From NCBI RefSeq assembly GCF_001625305.1, contig NW_017802503.1, forward strand, positions 982,828-1,046,827: 64,000 nucleotides of DNA. The letters run 5' to 3'. The notes under the pieces were generated by a model. That model worked only from the letters and a program-made list of their open reading frames with translations. It searched no databases and was not told the origin of the DNA. The position numbers were made by a program, and so were the translations under genes. Positions within the stretch are counted from its first letter, which is position 1, and the number at the start of each line of letters is the position of its first letter. Positions 28,901-39,442 of the stretch are shown here, one piece after another. Source of the DNA: Branchiostoma belcheri (taxonomy: Eukaryota > Chordata > Leptocardii > Amphioxiformes > Branchiostomatidae).

Positions 28901-31900
28901 TCCATAGACGTACCTTCAACAGTTTTCTACCATGACATGATATTGACACCATTAGCCCTCTGAAGGTTAAAACCCACCTGCGTTTTGGTGCTACCCATCC
29001 AGAGGAACCTGCCCCCCTCCCCCATTCCATGTAAGAATGCAGCATCATTTTGTGATCATGTATTTGAACACCGCACCACTAAGTCTTTCTCCTGCCTGCA
29101 AGAAGTCAAGTTGTTGTACTGGTACATTTGTATATTGTCATCCGTTCGAAATAAACCTGAAATTATCTCTCACCAAAAAACTATTCACAAAAAAATTTTG
29201 TACACTTCTTGGCTGGTACGTCAAGTCTAATTTTCAATATGTCAGTGGATAGAAAATTTTTGCCTACTCGACAGCAAATTGATTGGATTAAACTGCTCCC
29301 AAGCCTGAATCTAGTTGTTTAGAATAGCAATTACCTAGTTAACAGTAAGATTTGGCTACAGTTTTTTTATGAACTGTAGGATGGGGGCATTATAGGTTGT
29401 GCAGGGCTAACTTCACTTTTCTCTGCAGAGCTAGCATCACCTCTACCGTCGCTATTTGTTACAGTTTCTACCTCCCTCCCCCTGGCCCCCCCGCCCTCGC
29501 CGTTAGTGGTAGCTCCCGTTGCCGCGGACGACGGGAGCACGGGTTGGAACGCGCTACCTCCGCCGCTCGGCGGGGGGACCGCGCAGTGGTTGGTCGCCTG
29601 GCGTCCCAAACTCGGAGGGACCACAGGCTGGAAAGCGCTCCGACGATATTCCTCGGATGCTGCTGCGACGTTGGTCGAGACGCCTCCGTCTGAAGAAGGT
29701 GGCGCCAGTCGTTCGAAGATGTTCCCTCCACTGGCGGCGTCGCCCAGAACCCTTGTCGTCGTGGCAACGCCCTGCGGGAAGACAGGCTCGAACGCGCTGA
29801 CTGGCTCCGTGTTGTCGGACCTGTCCGTGAGCGGGGAGATGCTCCTAGGCAGCGGCGAAACCGACGGCTCGGGGATGTTTGAGCCCCAGCTCTGGGTTCT
29901 GGACAGCGGCAGGCGGCCGGTCGTGTTGGCCGGGGGAAGGAGAGTCTGGGCCTGACCCACAGCGGGAGCCTGGCACTCAATGATCTCGGGGAGATACGTG
30001 GTGCTGCCAGACTCGGACGAACCGCGCGATCCCGAGTTGCTGGCTTCCCTAGCCGGCTCGGGCGGCGGCGTGATCACAGCTGCATTCTCCTGTTGAACTG
30101 GACCGGCCGTTGTTACGGCTTGTTGTTGTGTCGCCCCCTGGCTTTTCTCGGGTGTATTAAGCGGTCTGAACACGAGTGTCTCGATGTTTCCTGCCCTGGG
30201 TGGCTCTGGAGCGCGAGCTGCAGCCGGTGGAACTTCTGCAACCACCTCAGGCTCATCCTCACAGTCTTTCACATCCACTATAACGAAACCTTCGTCTTCT
30301 TCCTCTTCGCTCTCAGAGGGCATCAGCTCTTCCGGACTCATGCCCTCGCGGGGAGGGGACATTTCTCGATCGTCGCCCGAAGCGGCTTCAGAGATGGAGA
30401 TGATCTCGGGCTCGGTCGCCTCTTCTGATTTTTCCGTCCCCTTCCCCGACAATTCATCAAGTACTACTACCCCTCCCTCAGTAGGTTGGCTGGACTCACC
30501 TGTTTTTTCAGACTTGGAGGGAGATTCTGGCGTCTTCTCCGGCTTCGCTTTCTTGGTCGGTGAAGCCGCTGTCCCGGTTTCTTCGGGGGCTTTCCGTTTC
30601 TTGAGCGGTTTCGGTGCAGTGGGCTTAGCGACTTTGGCAGGAGGCTTGGCCTTGGGCGGGGCCTTCGCCGCCTTCTTAGCTGCTGGTTTCGCCTTCTTCT
30701 CTTTCACAGGCTTCGCTGGTTTCTTCACCGCCGGCGCCTTTCTTTCCTTCTTTGCTGGTGCCTTACCCTTCTTCGGACTTTGGGCTGCCTTAGGACCCAT
30801 GGGGAACTTGACCTTGACTTCCTGCTTGGCTTTTGGAGGTCGACCCCTCGGTTTCTTTGCAGCCGGCTCCTTGGAGGAGCTGTCCGAACTCTTGGATCGT
30901 TTCTTCGGTGGTGAAAACTGCATCTTCACTACCAGCTTCCCCGGCGTTTTTTGTTGTTCCTTTTCTTTCGCTGCTGACTTTGGGGGCCGGCCGCGTCCCC
31001 TGGAGGTTGTGGGCGTTTCCTTCGCAGGAGTTTTCTTCGCGGGTGACGTCACTTTCCCGCCAAATGTGAAGGATTCGACATCGATCTTCAGCCCTTTGTC
31101 TTTGCAGTACTTCGCTATCTCTGTGCGCGATCGAAACTTCTTCCCTTCAGGGCTGTTGAAAAAGAAAACAGAGTCATTATATGAGGCAAGTTTAAACTGT
31201 CTCACAGTGACTTCTAACAAATAGATGAACTCTCAAGATAAGAAAATCTATTTTTAAATTCATTTTTCAAATTAGTTTTAATGAAGAATATTTGTTTATT
31301 TGAGTATGTACATAGGGTTAGAACATACATCTACAGATCTTCCTTTCACACAAGTTCCCATTTTTGTCCATATTACCCTTACCACTGAATTTGAAACAAT
31401 TTTGGAAACAACATTTAGAAATATTATCATTCCTAACTGAACAGTTAAAATCCATGTGTAACACATTACATCAGATTGTGCACATGACTAGGCAAGTAAG
31501 GATGACTCACTCCTGACTCATTATACAGATAAAATCATTGGCTACCAAGATAAGGTCTGCACCAATTTGACTTCTTGGTTCTTTGCCAGCACCATTGTTG
31601 GTCATACCAAAAAAGATTCAGCTAAAAGTACGAAATTCAATGTTTGAATCATAAACCAGAATAGCATGTTGACTAGAAGTATACATAGTGTTTTGGGCTA
31701 TCACAGGGTGCCAAGACCTGTTTTTTGCCCCCTTGCTTCATTGTAATCCGAGAAACAACAAATCAAAATAGAAATTGCTGTGTCTTAACTCCAGAATGTT
31801 TACCTGTAGAAGTAAGTGTCTGTCTTGCCAGCGGATGCACCAGACTGACGTAGAACAACCTTCTTGGTCCAGCCCTTGGGCAGGGGGGTTTCAGATGCCA

Positions 31901-31901
31901 T
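22958..31901 (-). CDS. MBD4: MBD4-type methyl-CpG-binding thymine DNA glycosylase, with a MeCP2-like alternative form
   Basis: Glycosylase form: 31804-31901, 30500-31152, 25284-25901, 24520-24669, 23678-23781 and 22958-23032, a total of 1698 nt and 565 aa, all GT-AG with matching phases. Residues 8-66 are a methyl-CpG-binding domain; R18, D28, Y30 and R40 align with MeCP2 R111, D121, Y123 and R133. AT-hooks ([15 protein letters not shown]) lie near 84-91 and 134-140, then a Lys/Ala/Pro region like a histone H1 tail. Exon 4 adds an acidic AETDPAA-type repeat. The C-terminal 160 residues are the HhH-GPD glycosylase, with [26 protein letters not shown] and PNDHKL; D546 matches the human catalytic Asp560. 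MBD4 removes T or U opposite G at methylated CpG in the nucleus. The 31152 exon also reads on past the 30500 donor to a stop at 29367, giving a 627-aa form without glycosylase. Leader acceptor is near 31942; the first exon was not found. Confidence 0.93.
23974..24137. mobile_element. MITE family A, copy 4, in MBD4 intron
   Basis: aatctccaagcagatctttt at the left faces aagatctgcttgcagatt at the right, with the usual inner words (caggccaggcagtatcca / gccaatttgatactgtc). Confidence 0.75.
24224..24500 (+). mobile_element. tRNA-derived SINE in MBD4 intron
   Basis: It has an A-box-like tggtgtagtggatagagcg and a B-box-like ggttcaatccc, then a body with cttgggaaaggcacttaaca shared with the other SINEs. 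It ends in an A-rich stretch just before the exon at 24520. Confidence 0.75.
25152..25244. mobile_element. MITE family G, copy 1, in MBD4 intron
   Basis: taactactaac flanks it on both sides (25141-25151 and 25245-25255). The element is an inverted repeat from tagcctggttaccaaaccta to its complement, with gaggatgtaggactcg in the right arm. Related: 57438-57547 and 58249-58352. Confidence 0.85.
25455..25900 (-). repeat. Coding minisatellite inside MBD4 exon 4
   Basis: Degenerate tandem copies of 15- to 33-bp units (gcagggtctgtttctgctgt on plus) are translated in frame as [21 protein letters not shown]-like acidic repeats. All units are multiples of 3 nt, so the frame survives. The plus-strand Cys-rich frames here are its antisense. 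Confidence 0.9.
27148..27345. mobile_element. Inverted-repeat element family B, copy 2
   Basis: It runs from ttggtccaacacaaaaagtt to aactttttgtgttggaccaa with a mirrored ctagagctttcgaccactc arm. It lies in the long MBD4 intron (25902-30499). Confidence 0.85.
27610..27800. repeat. Short tandem repeat, unit about 57 bp, three copies
   Basis: The phrase attggtgtgtccatggtaac / cacttcttccagtcattgg is repeated three times with small changes. Confidence 0.7.
27838..28268. mobile_element. Inverted-repeat element family C, copy 2
   Basis: It starts aggccacactgatttaagtt and ends aattaagtcggtgtggcctt, with gatgacatcc/ggatgtcatc subterminal words and GCGCGC patches. In MBD4 intron. Confidence 0.8.
29367..30499 (-). 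CDS. Alternative 3' coding extension of the MBD exon (glycosylase-free form)
   Basis: If the donor at 30499 is not used, translation continues for 377 codons to a stop at 29367. The extension is acidic then Pro/Ser-rich, with a Glu run ([18 protein letters not shown]) and the repeated phrase SAFQPV. It has GC-rich, codon-biased composition like the upstream coding part and is free of stops, so it looks translated. It has no domain I recognise. The resulting 627-aa protein (MBD, AT-hooks, basic linker, disordered tail) has the layout of MeCP2. An alternative reading is that this is intron that happens to be open. Confidence 0.55.
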
Positions 31902-32534
31902 GTTGTCTTGCGAAGTGGTTCCTCCCTGTACTAAAGAACGTCTGCAAAAGAGGAAAGAAGTGGAGTTGGCCAAAATTGGAAAGATTCCCTGACATGCAAG
32001 TGAATGCAACAGTAGGCAACAGTGATGACAACAGCTTTGTAGCATCATTGTCAGAATGTACTGCATTTGCACAAAACCTGATCAGTGTACATAGCACTTT
32101 GGCAGAGCGTCTCTAATCATCAAGGATGACATCCAGTCTATAGTTTTCAAATTTTGTTTTCAAAACGATACCTACAGCAGGCAAAATTCTGATGCAACTT
32201 TGACCAAACATGTAGCCTGGCACCCATCCAATACTACTGATTCGCTCCTCTAGCTACTTCCCTGCAGAAGAACAGTCCAGAAAAATGTCACCCAAGTCAT
32301 TTTTCTTAATTTACGAAAACCCACGCTTTCAGCCACTGGCCATGGTCACCCTGGGTCCATCCGGATCCCTGTCCAGTGCGCCCACTCCTCTATCCGAAAA
32401 CAACCCGGGGGCTTTGACGTATTATTCACAATGCTTCACAGGCTTCCTATTAAAGCCCAAAGTTGAACTAATTCACTATCTTCTTAGTCTTATAAATACT
32501 GGAACAAAACCCTCTCTGGGGCATAATGTCCAGG

Positions 32535-32957
32535 TTAGGCCACACCAAGTAAATTTTATGGATGACGTCCGCGCGCGCATTGATTTTGGCCTCTTCCTAG
32601 AAAAAAAAAAAGAAATTTTGCTTCCTGTAACTATGACCAAAGTCACGGCAGTGTCGCAAATCGTCAGATTGACGTGAAACCCGTAACGCAAGGTGTCGGA
32701 ACAGAACAGAAAATTTTTCACTGTCCACTGTTCCACCTGATTTATTGCTGTTTTGATGATGAATAAAAGACTTCTTGCTTGTTACACTGTGTCACCTCAT
32801 TCAATTTGTGTCCTAACATTTGTCGTCTCTTAGTATATTTCTAATCTAGGCATCTTGTTTTTTAGGGCCCTTCTTGTTTTTTTTTCGCCCTCCCGCATTA
32901 GATTTAGGGTCTCCAAAGGACGTCATCCATAAAATTTACTTGGTGTGGCCTTACTAT
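32535..32957. mobile_element. Inverted-repeat element family C, copy 3
   Basis: Ends aggccacaccaagtaaattt and aaatttacttggtgtggcct are perfect complements; gatgacgtcc/ggacgtcatc lie inside. An A-run near the left and a T-run near the right complete the family pattern. Confidence 0.85.
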
Positions 32958-33103
32958 GTCTTACCTGTGAAATTATAAATTATGCAGCTGTTGCAGGTTA
33001 TCACTTCGGTATACTTGTTGATAAGCTAGAAGAAAAGAACAGTATATAAGTTAGTATAGCCGATTTGTAACAATAAAGAGGTTTTTTATACGAGACTAGT
33101 GAT

Positions 33104-33485
33104 GCATACCTAAACCCAATTTCAGGTTCAGGTCCGGATTCAAGTCCAGAGGTTCAGGTTCAGGTCCGGACTTGTAAGTCCAGACCTAAACCCATGGCAA
33201 ATACTAAATTGCATGTTGGCAACCTTGCAATGTTGTCTGGGTGAAACTTTGGCCACATAACATGGAGGCCGGTACTTGACGATGCCCGATGGCAATGTTT
33301 TCTTCATTTTGCAGCAAAGATTTTACAATCTACAGAAGGTTTTAGGTGGTTTGGAAAGAAAAGGGGTATGTGAAATGGTCTTTTATGGTAATAAGTCCGG
33401 ACTCGGTTCTTGACTTTTAGGTTTTTTTGGACTTAACATTTTTTAAGTCCGGATCCAAGTCCAGTGAACCGGTATGCATCACTAT
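33104..33485. mobile_element. Interspersed repeat family H, copy 1
   Basis: About 380 bp, from gatgcatacctaaaccca to ccggtatgcatcacta, with repeated aggtccgga/tccggac words near both ends and a core containing ggccacataacatggaggcc. Copies at 59655-60065 (opposite orientation) and 62308-62697. Confidence 0.8.
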
Positions 33486-33604
33486 ACGAGATGTTATAAA
33501 ATATAATTCCTACTAGCCTTCCTTTTACATTCAAGCCCTATCAGTCCTATAAGTACAGGTGTATTATATATGTGCATTTAAAGCCTTCTAATACTACCCT
33601 AAAG

Positions 33605-34574
33605 GCAAAAGTACCTAAGTAACGGGTTCCTCCCTCAGTACTCGGTGTTCAGTACTGAAGGTGCCTTCCGAACTGAACTTCCAGTTCGGAAGTTCTGTCA
33701 GAACTGGGCTTCCAGATCTGAGGCAACTTCAGAACTGGAAAACTCTGAATCAGTTCTGGAAACCGAGAACTGAACGTTGGATGGTTATTCTCCACCACGC
33801 GACTCCATTTCCGCACTGCTGGATCGTGTCAATGCTGGAGTTTCAGCGTGAGATCCTCAGCTCAGCTCAGAACTGCCAACGCAAGCGACCTCAATGAAAC
33901 CCCGGCCCTTTTCAGGGCCACCCATGCCAAGAATCCCAAAAGAGCTATATCGTAATCACAAAATCACGACCACAAATAAATGCAATATCTCAAAAATTGA
34001 GTCAGTTTTTATTCTAGTTTATAGTATTATAGACCAATACTAGTTTTATATACGTCGGTGATGTCAGCAAGGCTACTTCTACTACTATATTGAGACATAT
34101 CGTATTCAGTACTGGAACATCCCAGTACAATTAGAACGTGAGAACAGGAAGCCCAGTTCAGAAATAATTTGAAAACTCGGCTTCCAGTACTGTAGAGTCA
34201 CTTTTTACTGGTCAATCCAGTACGGAACCCGTTACTTAGGTACATCGACACTCGGCTTTCCAGTACTGAATGACCTCCGAACTGGGTAACCAGTACTGAA
34301 TGACCTTTGAACCAGCCTTCCTGTAGCCGGGACGCAACACAGTACTGGGGTCCGAGTACCGACGGGCGTTCAGGTCTGGAAAACGAGTTCCGAAACAAGA
34401 TTCAGTTCTGAACTTCCAGTTCTGACGAAGCTTCAGTACTGGAATAACGCCGTTCCGAACTGGAATTCCAGTTTAGAGCTTTCTTCAAAACTGGGCGCCG
34501 AGTATCGACGCTATTTTCTCCACGGTTTCCGTACTGGGCGCCCAGTAAGGAACCCGTTACTTTCGTACCTTTGC
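33605..34574. mobile_element. 970-bp element with 26-bp terminal inverted repeats and 9-bp target duplication
   Basis: accctaaag at 33596-33604 is repeated at 34575-34583. The ends (33605-33630 and 34549-34574) are inverted and match at 23 of 26 positions by my reading; both contain agtaacgggttcc. A third copy of the end word (ggaacccgttacttaggtac) lies inside near 34217. The interior is crowded with palindromic words such as cagtactg and ccagttc/gaactgg and has no transposase frame. A 9-bp duplication is typical of Mutator-like elements; that placement is inference. Confidence 0.8.
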
Positions 34575-34583
34575 ACCCTAAAG

Positions 34584-35340
34584 CATGGGTTCCTACTGTA
34601 ATTGTCATATACACAATTTGCATCATTATGGTCAAGGGGGAGGGGGGCGTGGGCTACTGAAAACTTGGAGGAGAGAAATACTCAAGTATTCAAGATGCCC
34701 AGTTCACAACACTGACTTCTTCATACGTTTTTCGATTCTGTACGTTTGCCGAATGATCAGTATTTTTCATCTGGATGTTATACGTTAAACGCAGAAAAGA
34801 ACGTCAGCCTAACGCCCTCCCTGATCCCGCGCGCGGGAAATCATAAAAACAATTCCTGATTCTTGGGCACGAAATCTGATACCCTAAACCGGCCAAATGT
34901 CTCATACATACGCCGCACAGCTCAGTTTGGTGGCATTTCAACGACTCTATGAGTCCCTGTGATGACGTTAATGAGCTATAAAGCTGATTAGAAGGCGCTA
35001 ATTTGCTAATTTTGGGAGAAAATTGCAGAAGTGATGCCCACCAACCTTCCGCCTTCCGCCATACTTGTTCTGGAACGATGGGATCGAACTTCAGAACGAG
35101 GCCGCGTAAGCCTATACCAGGCTTCGGGAGGGGTTAAAAAGAGTAGAAATCGGCCAAATAAAGAGCGAAAACATGCCAATATGGAGTTTGGTCTGCTGGA
35201 GAGAACAGTTTGCCACTTAAGAACTGTCCTCTCCACTCGACCAAATTCCATCGGCATGTTATCTTTTTATTTGGTCGATTTCTACTATTTTAAACCCCTC
35301 CCGAAGCCTGGTAGAGGCTAATCAGAGTGACGTCATTATG
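34584..35340. promoter_or_regulatory. Intergenic region between divergent MBD4 and TMEM115
   Basis: The two genes point away from each other across this interval. A CpG-rich patch (cccgcgcgcgggaaat near 34829) could belong to the MBD4 promoter. No MBD4 first exon could be fixed. A family F MITE occupies 35112-35317. Confidence 0.3.
35112..35317. mobile_element. MITE family F, copy 3, just upstream of TMEM115
   Basis: Ends taccaggcttcgggaggggt and acccctcccgaagcctggta-like are complementary; inner words are tagaaatcggccaaata / ttggtcgatttctacta and the mirrored gagaacagtt..aactgtcctctc. It lies 140 bp before the TMEM115 start codon region. Confidence 0.85.
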
Positions 35341-35356
35341 GCCACGACTTCACACC

Positions 35357-35366
35357 AAGATGGCGG
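35357..35366 (+). promoter_or_regulatory. YY1-type motif in the TMEM115 5' leader/core promoter
   Basis: AAGATGGCGG matches the YY1 consensus found near transcription starts of many housekeeping genes. It lies about 95 nt upstream of the TMEM115 start codon. Binding is inferred from the motif only. Confidence 0.45.
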
Positions 35367-35459
35367 ACCTGTGACTGAGATTTCGATGTTTTGAGGAGGA
35401 ATCTTCGCGAATTTCTTGCAATTCATGACTTTTTCCTGCAATTCCTGAGGAAACTTACC

Positions 35460-38400
35460 ATGTCAAACGTTCTAGTAAACCGGTATCTGCCGGTGGCGCG
35501 TCAGCACTTTGTGACGACGCTGACGAACACAAGTGTGGTGGTAAAAGCCGTGTGCGGTGTCGTCTGTCTCAGCTACCTAGTCTCCTTGGGAGTCGATCTC
35601 GTCGAACCGTTGAGCATCAACCCTGGCTTCCTCATCCCTTCTACCTTCAGGATCTGGACTCTACTCACTCACGGATTACTAGAAACGCAGATTCTTCACG
35701 CTGTTATGAGTATAGCGGCGGTAGTGGCAGCGGGGAAACTGCTGGAGCCGATATGGGGTGCTCTGGAGCTCCTGATCTTCCTGACTCTCGTTACCATAGT
35801 TACCGGGATATTCTCCGCCTTCTTCTACCTGTTTGTGTACATGGCGACGTCGGACGATTCCTACATCTTTGAGGTATCCGTATCTACTATAACCGCCCTT
35901 CGGCGTAACACACCAGCCTCTGTATCTGTATAACAGGTGTAAGTGTAGCCAGCTTCGCAGGCACACGGCGCGGCGGCAGCTGGCTACACTTACACCGATC
36001 GACCTGTTACACCTAACCCTTGAACATCTAAATCTAGACGTTGTTTAAAGCTACCTAATGACAGTGCCCCTACTGTACTTCGTGACAGCAAGTTCCACTC
36101 TGCGATACTTCTAGAAAGAATTCTTGAACACCTCAATCCTTGGTTGATAACTCTGGTACTTGAAGGCATGCCTATTTCTTGTTGTCTTCTGAGCTGGTAT
36201 TTATAGGTACTTAGTAGTTTGGACATACGTCCACCAGTTTGTTAGTCATTTTGTATGTATCATACATATAGTCTGGACATTTTTCTTCTTCACATACACA
36301 GGTGCACATATACGGGCTGACGGGGTTCGCGGCTGGTGTCTGTGTGGCGTTAAAGCAGACGAGACCAGACCAGGTGTTGGTACCAGCCGTGGACCTACGC
36401 GTGAAACACGTGCCCCTCCTGCTGTTGGTGGGGTCCATCCTGCTAAAGGTTTTTATTTATTTAATTGTCGCATGAAGATACAAAATACAAAGTGGAGTAA
36501 ATTGTGGGGTCGTGTGGCATAGCGGTAGCATGTTTAATTTGGCTCGTAACTAATATAAGATGTCCTGGGTTCGAACCCTACCTTGTCACCAATCTTGTGC
36601 TCTTGGGAAAGACACTTAAAACGTCTTTCCCCACTAGACTCAAGTGAAAATGAGCATGCCAGAATGATCATTATCATGATCGTGGGCATTAAAAAGAAAA
36701 CCAAACCGAAAACCAAATTGAATATAAACACTGTGCAGGATCAGGAGATGGGAGGAAGCATATCAAATATGCCAAAATGCAGTTACACAAGCAACGGTCA
36801 TATCCAGTTGCTTGAGTAACTGCTTTTTGGCATATCGTATTACCTGGATGTCTAACTTTCATCGACGTGTTGTTTTACAGGTCGCCACGGTTACGACAGG
36901 TACGTACCCTGTGATGAGTGGGATGGGCATCCTGTCCAGCTGGATTTACCTGCGGTTCTACCAGCGCCATGGTAACCAGGGGAAGGGCGACATGGGCGAC
37001 GTCTTCACCTTCGCCACGTTCTTCCCCGAACCCGTCCAGGCTCCCATCGCCATCCTGGCCAACACGGTGTACAGCGGACTGGTCAAGATCAAGGTGTCTA
37101 CTTCTACTTCTATTCCATACTCATGGTCATACTTGGTAAAGCCCTGTTTGTAGACTGAATACCAGACTCATAGCGCGTTAGGCCTGTGCAGGCGCCCATC
37201 GCCATCCTGGCCAACACCATCTACAGCGGACTTGTCAAGATCAAGGTCTGGTGTCTGCTTCTATACTCAAGAGTCATACTTTGTAAAGCCCTGTTTGTAG
37301 ACTGGATGCCAGACCCATAGTATGCTAGGCTCTAGGCCTTGGGGGCGCCCATCGCCATCCTGGCCAACACTGTGTACAGCGGACTGGTCAAGATCAAGGT
37401 GTCTACTTCTGTTTCGTACCAGGCAAAGCCCCGTTTGGGCATCCCACCCAGGGCATACTAAATTACTACCGGTGAGCTAGTAAGGCTGGGTACTGGTTTG
37501 GCAGAACCTGGTCCGTCATGGAATAACATCCGAGAACATAGTCCAAAAAACCTGAAATTCATGAATTTTTAGGACTCATTACTAAGTACATTTCTATGTG
37601 GCCATGTTATCAGGTTTAAGTAATCAGTGTGTGATCAGATAATCTGGGCATATAAGTTTTTAAAATTCCTGCTGTGACTACCCTTACCTTTACCTAGTCC
37701 CATCCTCATGTCTGAGGGTCGGGGACTATGGTGGCATCCAGTATCAGCCTCCTCCACTCCCTCCTGTCTCTGGCCCTGTGAGAACACTCTGCCTGTGGCA
37801 TGCCCGTCCAGTCACGGACATTTGTACCAAATTGTAGGTAGGTTGTTCCACTGAATCACAGTGTGTAGGAAGTACTTATAACTGCCTCTGCATCTGTCTG
37901 TTCCTCCCAGGTGTGTAAGAAGACAGTGAAGAGGTACGATGTGGGAGCTCCGTCCTCCATCACCATCTCTCTCCCCGGTACCGACCCTGCTGATGCCGAG
38001 AGAAGAAGGTGAGAGGTGAAGGGTGAGAGGTCATGTTGGTCTCAGGTTAAGGTGTTTGCTGGGCCCAGGTACACACAAAACTCATACTGAAGACTGTGTG
38101 TGCGCTGTGTGCACTGTAAGTGATATGTCAAAAGGTAAAGCCCTTGGATGACAGGTTTGACCGTATTTCACAAATCCTATACTTTAATCCTTAAATAGTT
38201 CCATCAGGTTGGTAAGTCACTGAATAAAGAGACTCTCTTTTACACAACTAAGTGTTTTATTCACAGCCTAATACCAAAATCTGACCAATTGCCACACCCT
38301 ATTGGAGAAGGTATATGATGCAGTTCCTTCAATCCTTGGCATGTCAAGTTTTCATATGATGTAGCCTCAGAAAAAGTACTATAGCTACAGGATCTGAACC

Positions 38401-39185
38401 TGAATTGGTCCTAACTGCCAAACACACCACATCACCAGGCACACAGCACACATCACACCTACAGTATGACTGTTTTTAACTGCTGCATGGCTTGCTACCA
38501 GGTAAGATACTAAACAGACTAAGCATAGCTCCCACTGTCAAGATTTCTCTTGGAACTCCTAATGATTATCCTGCACTATGCACTGATAACTGTGTCAAAT
38601 GGACAAAACTGCGTCTTTCTAAATGGGTTTTCAAAAAAGACGCAGCGATGTCATGTCTTTTATGGACCCTGGCAACTGTTTTTGCTGGCTTCTCTATTTT
38701 CTGCATTTATGTTGCAGAAGTTGAGAAGTACTTGTAAACAGAAGACTTGCCACGCACTCTTAAGTCTTAAACCTAGTAAAATCTGTCACTTCATTGTATA
38801 TGTAGTAGATAGCAGTGCCATAGAGTTGAATTCCTATGTCTATTTATATACTAAAAAGTAGTATTTTCCTTTTTCGTCTGTACCACACAGGAAAAAAGCC
38901 CTGCAAGCCCTTAATGAACGACTGAGTAAGGTGCAGCAGCCAGAAGAAGAGGAAGGCGACTGGCCCGCGATGGAAGAAGTCGCTGCCGATTCAGTCGTCG
39001 TAGAGATAGAGGGAGACAAGAAAAAGGTTCCGACGCCGCATAGAAGTCCTCACTCCTCCACGCGAGGCACCCCTCGAGCTGCTAGTCCTGAACCCGCCAA
39101 CAGCCCTGCTAACATGCCCAACGGCCCGACCAACTTTAGCAATGACGAAAACAACAAAACACCACCAGGGGAGGGCCCTAGTTGA
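35460..39185 (+). CDS. TMEM115: TMEM115, Golgi multi-pass membrane protein
   Basis: Exons 35460-35873, 36302-36448, 36881-37093, 37911-38008 and 38891-39185 join to 1167 nt, 388 aa, all GT-AG in phase. The product follows vertebrate TMEM115: N-terminal PVARQHF, a LEPIWGALELLIF segment, SSWIYLRFYQRH, TFATFFPEP, then the very conserved KKTVKRYDVGAPSSITISLP and ALNERL. Hydrophobic segments at about residues 23-45, 80-97 and 105-130, and in exon 2 (VPLLLLLVGSILL), fit the multi-pass rhomboid-like core, followed by a cytosolic acidic, Ser/Pro-rich tail. TMEM115 sits in the Golgi and is implicated in COG-dependent retrograde traffic (family knowledge). The ATG at 35460 aligns with the vertebrate start; the frame stays open upstream without a better ATG. 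Intron 1 starts exactly at a family D repeat, intron 2 holds a SINE, and intron 3 holds copies of the end of exon 3. Confidence 0.95.
35874..36270. repeat. Element family D filling TMEM115 intron 1
   Basis: The intron's GT donor coincides with the family start (gtatccgtatctactataac then cgcccttcggcgtaacacac). A hairpin ggtgtaagtgtagccagc / gctggctacacttacacc follows, then the same body as at 9205-9670. Other starts of this family: about 12070, 48397 and 55153. Confidence 0.75.
36507..36690 (+). mobile_element. tRNA-derived SINE in TMEM115 intron 2
   Basis: Head gtcgtgtggcatagcggtag, B box ggttcgaaccc, body cttgggaaagacacttaaaa and tail actcaagtgaaaatgagc match the SINE at 3927-4150. Confidence 0.8.
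37192..37245 (+). other. Possible 54-nt cassette exon, tandem copy of the end of TMEM115 exon 3
   Basis: This stretch encodes APIAILANTIYSGLVKIK, repeating the last 18 residues of exon 3 with one V-to-I change. It has an AG acceptor (cctgtgcag) immediately before it and a GT donor (AAG|gtctgg) after it, and is phase 0 on both sides, so inclusion would add 18 residues without a frameshift. It may equally be a decaying duplicate. Confidence 0.5.
37345..37398 (+). pseudogene. Third copy of the end of TMEM115 exon 3, acceptor lost
   Basis: It encodes the same 18 residues (APIAILANTVYSGLVKIK) and keeps the donor (AAG|gtgtct), but is preceded by ccttgggg with no AG, so it should not be spliced in. 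Spacing from the previous copy is 153 bp. Confidence 0.75.
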
Positions 39186-39239
39186 GGCAAATACTATAGT
39201 CATATTAGACATAATGAGTAATGCAAGTAATGCTGTAAT

Positions 39240-39437
39240 AGTAGCCTCCGTAGCATGCCAAAAAATGGGGGTTTGGGGGGTCTTCAGAGTCTTTTATGTG
39301 CTATTTTCTGATTGCATATAGACAGTCAACATAGCCGGCCTGGTTGAATTACCCCCAATTTTTATAACTGGGCTAATCAGAAAACAGCCAAAGACCACCA
39401 AACCCCCAGTTCTATAAGCCTGCTACGGAGGCTACTA
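39240..39437. mobile_element. Inverted-repeat element family E, copy 2
   Basis: Ends agtagcctccgtagcatgcc and gcctgctacggaggctact; inner words gggggtttggggggtcttc / caaagaccaccaaaccccc are mirrored. Confidence 0.85.
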
Positions 39438-39442
39438 TAATA

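Noticed and set aside
30184..31224. Long plus-strand open frame of about 346 codons
   Set aside because: It is antisense to the MBD exon; the minus frame has the MBD motif, AT-hooks and matching splice phases.
33661..33897. Open frame of 78 codons
   Set aside because: Lies within the 970-bp transposon-like element and consists of its repeated words.
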